A stretch of 40,792 nt of DNA from Planctomycetota bacterium. GTDB taxonomy: Bacteria; Planctomycetota; UBA1135; UBA2386. Below, in pieces: positions 15,002 through 21,744 of the stretch (positions within the stretch are counted from its first letter, which is position 1; the number at the start of each line of letters is the position of its first letter). The notes beneath the pieces were generated by a model that worked only from the letters and a program-made list of their open reading frames with translations, was not told the origin of the DNA and ran no database searches. Location: NCBI GenBank assembly GCA_019636245.1, contig JAHBXX010000041.1, positions 1-40,792 on the forward strand, read 5' to 3'. Both the position numbers and the translations under genes were made by a program.

Positions 15002-17364
15002 GCCGCGGCGAGGGTCGGCAGCTCGTCGCCGGGGCGCTGGCGTTCGCGGGGCTGCTCGCCCACGTGCTGCTGCAGCTGCGCGTCACCACCGACATCACCC
15101 ACTTCCTGCCCGGCGGCGAGCCGGATTCGCGCATCGAGCTGGCGCGGCGCATCGCCACCGGCGAACCGAGCCGCACGATGGTGTTGCTGGTGGACGCCCG
15201 CGACGCCGACGAGGCGGCGGCCGTCAGCCGCGCGTTCGAACACGAACTGCGCGCCGAGCCGCGCGTGGCCGCGGCGCTGGCCGCGCTCGACGGCGGCCCG
15301 CCGACCGGCGTCGAGGCGGCGCTGTGGTCGCTCTACCAGCCGCGGCGCCTCGCGTTCCTGGCCGCCGACGCCGCGGCGGCGCGCGAGCGCATCGCCGACG
15401 CCGGCATGGCCGCCGCGGTCGCGACCCTGAAGCAACGACTGGCGTCGCCGATGTCGGCGCTGGTCTCGCGCGTGGCGCCCGCCGACCCGTTCCTGGTGCT
15501 GCCGCGGCTGTTCGAACGCACCAGCGGCGGCGCCGGCGGCGGCAGCGGCATCGGCGTGCACGACGAGCGCTTCGTCACCACCGACGGCACCGGCGCGGTG
15601 CTGTTCCTGACCACCAGCGCGGGCGCCGCCGACTCGACCGTCCAGCGGCCGCTGCTGGCCGGCGTCGCGGCCGCGTTCGCGGCGGTCGGGCGCGCGCACG
15701 GCGGGCATCTGCGGCTGTCGTGCAGCGGCGCCCACCGGCACGCGGTCGCGGCCGAGGACGCGATGCGCGCCGACATCCAACGCGTCTCGATCGGTTCGAT
15801 CGCCGGCCTGGTGCTGCTGTTCGTGCTGCTGTTCCGCTCGCTGCGGCCGGCCCTGATGTGCCTGCCGGTGCTGGGCACCGGCTTCCTGGCCGGCACCAGC
15901 GCCTGCCTGCTGGCGTTCGGCGAGGTGCACGGCCTGACGCTGGCGTTCGGCGCGTCGCTGCTCGGCGTCGCCATCGACTACGCGCTGCACTTCCACGCCC
16001 ACCATGCGCTGGCGCCGGCCGCCGAAGGCCCGCGCGCGACCCTGCGCCGGCTGTGGCCGCACATCGCGCTGGGCGCGCTGACGACGATCACCGCCTTCCT
16101 GGCGCTGCTGCTGGCGGCGTTCCCGGGGCTGCGCGAACTGGCCCTGTTCGCCGCCACCGGTCTCGCCGCGGCCCTGCTGCAGACCTGGCTGCTGCTGCCC
16201 GGCTGCGCCGGGCCGTCGCGCCCGACCGCCGCCGCGCGGCGGCTCGCCGCGGCCCTCGACGCGGCGTTGCGACCGGGCCGCGGCTGGTTCTGGCTGCCGA
16301 CCGGCGCGGCGCTGCTGCTGACCGCGATCGGCCTGCCGGCGCTGCGCTGGAACGACGGGGTGGCGACGCTGAACCGCATCGACCCGGCGCTGAAGGCCGA
16401 GGACGACGCGGTGCAGGCGCGGGTCGCTCGCTTCGAGCAGCGCCGCGTCGTCGTCGCCACCGGCGCCGACGACCAGGCCGCGCTCGAACGCAACGACCGG
16501 GCGACGGCGGTGCTGGCGGCCGCGGCGCGCGACGGCCTGCTGGCCGGTCATGCCGGCCCTGGCGCCCTGCTGCCGAGCGCCGCCCGGCAGCGCGAGGTCG
16601 ACGCCGCCGTGCGCGGCGACCCGACGCTGGGGCCGCGGCTCGCCGCGGCGCTCGCCTCGGCCGGCTTCGTCGCCGATGCGTTCGCGCCGTTCCACGCAGC
16701 GCTCGCCGCAGAGGCGCCGCCACCGCTCTCGCCCGACGACCTGCGCGACACGCCGCTGTGGTCGCTGGTGCGGCCGTTCCGCGCCACCGGCCCGCAGGGC
16801 ATCGCGTTCGCCAACGTGCTCTACGGGCTGCGCGACGAGGCCGGCCTGCGCGCCCGCGTCGAGGCGCTCGACGGCGTGTACCTGCTCGACATCGAGGACG
16901 CCCTGACCGGCGCGCTGGCCGGCTACCGCGGCCGCATGCAGGAGCTGCTGCTGCTCGGCCTGCTGGCGGTGATCGCGCTGGTCGCGCTACGCCGTCGCCG
17001 GCTGCGCGCCACGCTGGTCGCCTGCGGCCCGGCCGTGCTCGCGGCGGCGGCGACGATGGCGGCGCTCGGGCTCGCCGGCGTCGACCTGAACCTGCTGTCG
17101 CTGGTCGCCCTGCTGATGGTGGTCAGCATGGGCGTCGACTACGGCATCTTCCTGTCGGCCGACGGCGAACCGGCCGCGGCGCGGGCGGCGACCCTGTTCG
17201 CGATCCTGCTGGCCAGCCTGACGACCTCGCTCGGCTTCGGCCTGCTGTCGCTGTCGGCGCAGCCGGCGCTGTTCCGCATCGGCGTGACGTCGGGCATCGG
17301 TATCCTGCTGTGCCTGGTGCTGGCGCTGTCGCTCGGCGCCGCCCTGACGAAGCCCCGTTCCTGA
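14998..17364 (+). CDS. MMPL/RND-family lipid exporter
   Basis: A 788-residue inner-membrane protein of the RND superfamily, built as two homologous halves. Each half has one leading helix, a periplasmic porter domain and five more helices. The first helix block starts at LVAGALAFAGLLAHVLL, and DITHFLPGGEPDSR begins the first porter region. Charged TM4-type signatures are AIDYALHFH in the first half and SMGVDYGIFLS in the second. MMPL proteins export lipids and polyketide-lipids. The gene overlaps the LolA-like gene and is followed after 6 bases by the DUF3261 lipoprotein, matching the ApeM position. It is probably energised by proton flow through the DY pairs. Confidence 0.92.
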   Translation: MSRGEGRQLVAGALAFAGLLAHVLLQLRVTTDITHFLPGGEPDSRIELARRIATGEPSRTMVLLVDARDADEAAAVSRAFEHELRAEPRVAAALAALDGGPPTGVEAALWSLYQPRRLAFLAADAAAARERIADAGMAAAVATLKQRLASPMSALVSRVAPADPFLVLPRLFERTSGGAGGGSGIGVHDERFVTTDGTGAVLFLTTSAGAADSTVQRPLLAGVAAAFAAVGRAHGGHLRLSCSGAHRHAVAAEDAMRADIQRVSIGSIAGLVLLFVLLFRSLRPALMCLPVLGTGFLAGTSACLLAFGEVHGLTLAFGASLLGVAIDYALHFHAHHALAPAAEGPRATLRRLWPHIALGALTTITAFLALLLAAFPGLRELALFAATGLAAALLQTWLLLPGCAGPSRPTAAARRLAAALDAALRPGRGWFWLPTGAALLLTAIGLPALRWNDGVATLNRIDPALKAEDDAVQARVARFEQRRVVVATGADDQAALERNDRATAVLAAAARDGLLAGHAGPGALLPSAARQREVDAAVRGDPTLGPRLAAALASAGFVADAFAPFHAALAAEAPPPLSPDDLRDTPLWSLVRPFRATGPQGIAFANVLYGLRDEAGLRARVEALDGVYLLDIEDALTGALAGYRGRMQELLLLGLLAVIALVALRRRRLRATLVACGPAVLAAAATMAALGLAGVDLNLLSLVALLMVVSMGVDYGIFLSADGEPAAARAATLFAILLASLTTSLGFGLLSLSAQPALFRIGVTSGIGILLCLVLALSLGAALTKPRS

Positions 17365-17370
17365 GCCGCA

Positions 17371-18009
17371 GTGCCACGCCGTCCGCTCCTCGCCGCCTGC
17401 CTCCTGGCCGCCGCCTGCGCGGCGCCGCCGCGCCAGCCCTTCGCCGATCGCGACTACCCGGGCACGCTGCTGCCCGCCGCCGCGCTCGACGCCGACGTGC
17501 TGTGGCAGCAGCGGGTGACCGCGACCTGGGGCGAGGACGGCCGGCGCGGCTTCGACGCCGCGGTGCAGAAGCAGGGCGAAGCACTGACGGTGCTCGGCCT
17601 GTCGCCGGTCGGCGCCATCGGCTTCGTGATCGTGCTGCGCGGCACCGAGGTCGAGCTGCAGAACCCTTCCGGCGAAGACCTGCCGTTCCCGCCGCGCTTC
17701 GTGCTGCTCGACGTGCAGCGCACGTTCTACCCCTGGCTCGGTCGGGCGCCGGCGCACGACGGCGAACGCGACGGCACCGTCGGCGACGAACGGGTGCACG
17801 AGTCCTGGCAGGGCGGCCGGCTGCGCCAGCGGCGCTTCGAGCGCCTCGACGGCGTGCCGCAGGGAGCGATCACGATCCGCTACGAGTGGCCGGACGACGC
17901 ACAGCCGACGCTGGCTCCGCCGCGCACCGTGCTCGACAACGGCTGGTTCGGCTACCGCCTGGCCGTCGACACGCACACCGAGATGCGGCTGCCGCCGCCC
18001 ACGCCCTGA
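17371..18009 (+). CDS. DUF3261-type lipoprotein
   Basis: A 212-residue exported lipoprotein. The N-terminus PRRPLLAACLLAAAC gives a signal with a lipobox ending at Cys16. The body matches the small DUF3261 proteins found beside MMPL exporters in aryl-polyene type loci (ApeN position): an early PGTLLPAAALDADVLWQQRVTA, a central LGLSPVGAIGFVIVLRG, and a late ITIRYEWPD. Family function is not established. By context it may form the outer-membrane end of the export route with the LolA-like carrier. GTG at 17371 is the start, and the stop overlaps the ketosynthase ATG (TGATG). A second possible lipobox Cys at residue 10 is too close to the N-terminus. Confidence 0.8.
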   Translation: MPRRPLLAACLLAAACAAPPRQPFADRDYPGTLLPAAALDADVLWQQRVTATWGEDGRRGFDAAVQKQGEALTVLGLSPVGAIGFVIVLRGTEVELQNPSGEDLPFPPRFVLLDVQRTFYPWLGRAPAHDGERDGTVGDERVHESWQGGRLRQRRFERLDGVPQGAITIRYEWPDDAQPTLAPPRTVLDNGWFGYRLAVDTHTEMRLPPPTP

Positions 18010-19121
18010 TGCCGCCCGCGCCGCCCACGTTCGTCGCCGGCCGCGGCGCCGTGACCGCCTTCGGCGCCGGCCGCACGTCCCTGGCCGAGGCGCTGTGGGC
18101 CGGCCGCAGCGCCGTCCGGCCGCGCCACCGCACCGCCGCGTTCGCCGTGCCGACGGCCGTCGCCGCCGAGTTCCCCGCCGGCGTTCTGCCGCCCGGCGAG
18201 CCGGCGCTGCAGGCCGCCGTGCTGGCGGCCCACGAGGCCCTCGCCGAGGCCGGCGAACCGCCGCGCGCCGACCTCGGCCTCGTGCTGGCCTCGACCAAGG
18301 CCGACCTGTCGGGCGTGGTCGGCGCCGGCGAAGGGCTCGGCCAGCCATGGCGGTTGGCGCACCGGCTGGCGCGCACGCTCGAACTCGGCGGTCCGCTGCT
18401 GTCCGTTTCGTGCGCCTGCGCCTCGGGCCTGGTCGCGGTCGCCGCCGCCGCCCGCCGCCTCGCCGCCGGCGAATGCGACCGCATGCTGGTCGTGGGCGTC
18501 GACGTGCTGCACGAGTTCGTGCTGGCCGGCTTCGGCAGCCTGAACGCGCTCGATCCGGCCGCCTGCCGCCCGTTCGACCGTGCGCGGCGCGGCGTGTCGC
18601 TCGGCGAGGGCGCCGGCGCGCTGCTGCTCACGCGGCACAGCGGCGAGTCGCTCGGCGTCGCGGTGGCCGGCCACGGCGGCGCCAACGACGCCTGCCACGT
18701 CACCGGCCCCGACCGCGCCGGCCGCGGCCTCGCGCTCGCGGCGGCGCGCGCACTCGCGCTCGCCGGCGTAGCGCCCGCCGACGTCGACGTCGTGCACCTG
18801 CACGGCACCGCGACCCAGGCCAACGACGCCACCGAGGCGCTCGGGCTGGTGGGCCTGTTCGGCGGCCGCACGCCGCCGTCGTTCGGCACCAAGGCGCAGA
18901 CCGGGCACACGCTCGGCGCCGCCGGCGTGCTGGAGGCCCTCGCCGCGATCGAGGCGCTGCAGCGCGGCACGGCGCCGGCCAACGTCGGCCTCGACGACCC
19001 CGACGTGGATCCCGGTCTCGACCTGGTGCGCGCCGAACGACACCTGCCGCGCGCCCGCTGCGCCCTCAAGGTCGCCAGCGGCTTCGGCGGCATCCAGGCC
19101 GCGGTGGTGCTGCGCGCATGA
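18009..19121 (+). CDS. Beta-ketoacyl-ACP synthase (ketosynthase)
   Basis: A 370-residue thiolase-fold condensing enzyme with the full Cys-His-His triad: Cys137 in VSCACASG, His265 in HLHGTAT and His300 in QTGHTLGAAG. It is somewhat shorter than FabF (about 410), mainly before the active Cys. It condenses malonyl-ACP with an acyl primer. Directly following it, with an ATGA overlap, is a shorter homologue lacking the Cys, so the two probably form a KS/chain-length-factor-like heterodimer, as described for the aryl-polyene enzymes ApeO and ApeC. No ketoreductase gene is in the window; it may lie left of base 1. Confidence 0.93.
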   Translation: MPPAPPTFVAGRGAVTAFGAGRTSLAEALWAGRSAVRPRHRTAAFAVPTAVAAEFPAGVLPPGEPALQAAVLAAHEALAEAGEPPRADLGLVLASTKADLSGVVGAGEGLGQPWRLAHRLARTLELGGPLLSVSCACASGLVAVAAAARRLAAGECDRMLVVGVDVLHEFVLAGFGSLNALDPAACRPFDRARRGVSLGEGAGALLLTRHSGESLGVAVAGHGGANDACHVTGPDRAGRGLALAAARALALAGVAPADVDVVHLHGTATQANDATEALGLVGLFGGRTPPSFGTKAQTGHTLGAAGVLEALAAIEALQRGTAPANVGLDDPDVDPGLDLVRAERHLPRARCALKVASGFGGIQAAVVLRA

Positions 19122-19768
19122 GTGCGCCCGCGATCGCCGCGATCGGCCTCGTCGACCGCGAGCGCATCGTCGGCACGGCCGGCGTCGACAAGGCCTGGCG
19201 CGACCTCGGCAGCGCGCCCCCGGGCAACGGCCGCACCTTCCGCGCCGTGTTCGGCCGCGGCGACGAGACCTTCCGCCGGCTCGACGTCGCCTCGCGCGTG
19301 CTGGTGCTGGCCGGCGCCGCCGCCGGCCTGGACGTCGTGCTGCCCGCCGCCGTCCGCGACGACACGGCGCTGGTGGTGGCGACGACGGTGGGCTGCCTCG
19401 ACGCCGACCGCCAGTTCGCGCACAGCCTCGGCGCCGAGATGCTGGCCGCGCCGGTCTTCCCCTACACGCTGCCGAGCACCTGCCTCGGCGAACTGGCGCT
19501 GCGCCACGGCCTGCGCGGCGCCGGCGTCTGCCTGTCGGTCGCGCCCGGCGACGGGGCGCAAGCCTTCGCCGAAGGGGCGCGCCTGCTCGCCGCGGGCGAA
19601 GCGGCGGCGGCCGTGGTCGCCTGGGTCGACGTGCTGCGCGACGATCCGGTCAACTGCGACGCCGCGCTGGCGCTGCTGGCGCCGCCGGGGCTCGGCCTGC
19701 GCGCCGTGGCGGCCTGGCCGGCCGATCCGGCCCGCGTGCGATCGGCGCTGCGCGCGGCCTGCGGGTGA
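19118..19768 (+). CDS. Ketosynthase-like protein lacking the active-site Cys (KS partner, PF13723-like)
   Basis: A 216-residue protein that aligns only with the N-terminal half of ketosynthases. The region that should carry the nucleophile reads GVCLSVAPGDGAQAFAEGA, where the expected ACASG Cys is replaced by Pro143. The helix after it (ARLLAAGEAAAAVVAWVD) is conserved. The C-terminal His residues are missing. This is the pattern of the beta-ketoacyl synthase N-terminal-only family found with aryl-polyene loci, which acts as a structural partner of a complete ketosynthase. The preceding gene, overlapping by 4 bases, is that complete enzyme. It is not a frameshifted fragment: its frame, start and stop are clean. 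Confidence 0.8.
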   Translation: MSAPAIAAIGLVDRERIVGTAGVDKAWRDLGSAPPGNGRTFRAVFGRGDETFRRLDVASRVLVLAGAAAGLDVVLPAAVRDDTALVVATTVGCLDADRQFAHSLGAEMLAAPVFPYTLPSTCLGELALRHGLRGAGVCLSVAPGDGAQAFAEGARLLAAGEAAAAVVAWVDVLRDDPVNCDAALALLAPPGLGLRAVAAWPADPARVRSALRAACG

Positions 19769-19880
19769 TGCGGAGTCGTCAGGGCTCGAGCCGGGAGCAG
19801 CCCGTTCCTCGGCGCCGGCGATCGCTCGCCGCCAGCCTGACGATGGGGGGCGCGGTCCTCATGGCACACACCCCCCCTCG

Positions 19881-19910
19881 TTGACCTCGGGTGGGCGGCG
19901 GGTGCATCCT
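19881..19910 (+). promoter_or_regulatory. Candidate promoter for the small secreted protein
   Basis: TTGACC (19881-19886) and CATCCT (19905-19910) are 18 bases apart. The -35 is good and the -10 is poor. The predicted start is about 55 bases ahead of the ATG at 19973. Confidence 0.3.
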
Positions 19911-19972
19911 GGGTCGGCTGGAGGGACAGTCGTCCGGGCCAGCACAAACCCCGATCCGACGGAGCAACCCCG

Positions 19973-20392
19973 ATGCCCACGATCCGTACCCTGCTGGCCG
20001 GCTTGATCGCTGGCCTGTCCATCGCCTGCCTCGGTATCGCCCAACACTCCACGCTACCCGACCTCGCAGGCGATTACGTCCTGACGTGGAACGGCGACCC
20101 CGTCGAGGATGGCGTCACTTGGCGCATCCACTGGATGTACGTGGGGAGTCCGGATCTCGGCTTCTACTTGGGCTTCCAGTCCAGGGACGAAGGCGAAGGA
20201 CCCGTGCCACGCAAGGACATCCACGGCTACTACATCGCCATCCCCGACACCGCTGGCTACGCGTTCCACAGCCTGGGCGACGATCCGGATCTGATGTCCA
20301 GCGGCAAGCTGGTCGGCAACGGAAACGGCTTCGACATGATCAACGACACCGGCCCCTGGGAAGGCCACACACTCGAACTCACCCCGGAGTGA
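19973..20392 (+). CDS. Small secreted protein, function unknown
   Basis: A 139-residue protein with an N-terminal signal peptide (TLLAGLIAGLSIACLGIAQ, cleavage near residue 24, with a possible lipobox LSIAC). The mature part is rich in Gly, Asp and aromatic residues: WRIHWMYVGSPDLGFYLGF and KDIHGYYIAIPD. It looks like a small beta-sandwich; I do not recognise a family. A GGAG Shine-Dalgarno is about 8 bases before the ATG. Codons are visibly less GC-rich at third positions than in the neighbours (for example gat, tac, gga, aac), which may mean recent arrival or weak selection. It stands alone between the ketosynthase operon and the convergent NADH dehydrogenase. Confidence 0.75.
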   Translation: MPTIRTLLAGLIAGLSIACLGIAQHSTLPDLAGDYVLTWNGDPVEDGVTWRIHWMYVGSPDLGFYLGFQSRDEGEGPVPRKDIHGYYIAIPDTAGYAFHSLGDDPDLMSSGKLVGNGNGFDMINDTGPWEGHTLELTPE

Positions 20393-20447
20393 ACGTGGTC
20401 GGAAGCAACGGGCCGACGGTCGAGCACATCGCCGGCCGGTAGTGGTT

Positions 20448-20469
20448 GGCTGGGTGCCGCGACCCACCC
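20448..20469. terminator. Weak hairpin between convergent genes
   Basis: GG, one mismatch, TGGGT pairs with ACCCA, one mismatch, CC around a 6-base loop. It lies just before the stop of the minus-strand NADH dehydrogenase and after the small secreted protein. It may terminate either transcript; there is no T-run. Confidence 0.3.
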
Positions 20470-21744
20470 TCAGGGCTTCGGTGCCGCGCGCCCGGGTTCC
20501 CAGGCCCGCCCGGTGATCAGCCGCGCACCGCGGGCGAACGCGAAGTACTGCCAGGCCCAGCCGATCATCACGCTGAGCCGGTTGCGGAAGCCGATCAGGT
20601 AGGCGATGTGCACCAGCCACCAGATCCACCAGGCGAGGAAGCCGGTGACCTCGAGGCGACCGAGCTGGCCGACGGCCTTGGCGCGGCCGATGGTCGCCAG
20701 CGAGCCCTTGTCGCGGTAGCGGAACGGCCGCGTCGGCGCGCCGGCCACCCGCGCGGCGATGTTGCGCGCCGCGGCGCGGCCGGCCTGGATCGCCGCCGGC
20801 GCCACGCCGGGCACCGGCACCCCGTCCTGCTCGCAGTGCATCAGGTCGCCGGCGACGAACACTTCCGGGTGGCCGGGCACGCTGAGATCGGGCGCCACCA
20901 GCACGCGCCCGGCCCGGTCGAGCGGCGCGCCGAGCAGAGCGCCCAGCGGCGACGCCGCGACGCCGGCCGCCCACAGCACCGTGCGCGCCTGCAGGTGCTC
21001 CTGCCCGAACCAGACCCCGGTCTGGTCGATGCGCGTCACCAGCGTGCCCGTGCGCACCTCGACGCCGAGCCGTTCGAGCTGCGCCCGGGCGGCGGCCGAC
21101 AGCCGCTCGGGATACGGCGGCAGCACGCGGCCCGCTCCCTCGACGAGCACCACCCGCAGCGTGCGCGGATCGAACGATCGGAAGTCCCTGGCCACCGTCA
21201 GCCGGCCGATCTCCGACAGCGCCCCGGCCAGCTCGACGCCGGTCGGTCCGGCGCCGACGACGACGAACGTCAGCACCGCCGGCAGCTCGGCCGGGTCGCG
21301 GAGCCGCTCGGCAGCCTCGAACGCCGACAGCACGCGGCGCCGGATCTCCAGCGCGTCCTCGATCGTCTTCAGGCCCGGCGCCCAGGCCTCCCATTCGTCC
21401 TTGCCGAAGTAGCTGTGCGTGGCGCCGGTCGCCACCAGCAGGTGGTCGTAGTGCAGCTCGCCGTCGACGAGCTGCACGCGGCGCCGGGCGAGGTCGAAGC
21501 CGGTGACCCGGGCCAGGATCGTGCGCGCGTTCTGCTGCAGCCGCAGCACCGAGCGGATCGGGTAGGCGATGTCGCCCGGGTTCAGCGCGGCGGTCGCGAC
21601 CTGGTAGAGCAGCGGCTGGAACAGATGGTGGTTGCGCCGGTCGACGAGCGTGATGCGCACCGGGGTGCGCCGCAGCGCCCGTGTCGCGGCCAGCCCGGCG
21701 AAGCCGCCGCCGACCACCACCACGTGCGGCAGCGTCGTCGTCAT
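20470..21744 (-). CDS. ndh: Type II NADH:quinone oxidoreductase
   Basis: A 424-residue flavoprotein with two dinucleotide-binding motifs: VVVVGGGFAGLAATRAL (FAD, residues 8-24) and VVVGAGPTGVELAGAL (NADH, near 165-180). It also has the conserved FVAGDLMH segment and a C-terminal amphipathic/hydrophobic anchor (AWWIWWLVHIAYLIGF). The family passes electrons from NADH to quinone at the inner membrane without pumping protons. Length and motifs are standard. It is the last gene of the five-gene operon, and its ATG overlaps the stop of the GH78 gene (ATGA). Its place there suggests it re-oxidises NADH made by the upstream dehydrogenase. Confidence 0.92.
   Translation of the reverse strand: MTTTLPHVVVVGGGFAGLAATRALRRTPVRITLVDRRNHHLFQPLLYQVATAALNPGDIAYPIRSVLRLQQNARTILARVTGFDLARRRVQLVDGELHYDHLLVATGATHSYFGKDEWEAWAPGLKTIEDALEIRRRVLSAFEAAERLRDPAELPAVLTFVVVGAGPTGVELAGALSEIGRLTVARDFRSFDPRTLRVVLVEGAGRVLPPYPERLSAAARAQLERLGVEVRTGTLVTRIDQTGVWFGQEHLQARTVLWAAGVAASPLGALLGAPLDRAGRVLVAPDLSVPGHPEVFVAGDLMHCEQDGVPVPGVAPAAIQAGRAAARNIAARVAGAPTRPFRYRDKGSLATIGRAKAVGQLGRLEVTGFLAWWIWWLVHIAYLIGFRNRLSVMIGWAWQYFAFARGARLITGRAWEPGRAAPKP

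Noticed and set aside
14764..16695. Long open frame on the minus strand opposite the MMPL gene
   Set aside because: Its translation is Arg/Gln/Gly-rich low complexity and it is a GC-rich shadow of a clear RND exporter on the plus strand.
19118..19768. Short KS-like gene as a frameshifted or truncated pseudogene
   Set aside because: It has a clean overlapping start, a stop and conserved flanking helices, and matches a known N-terminal-only ketosynthase-like family.
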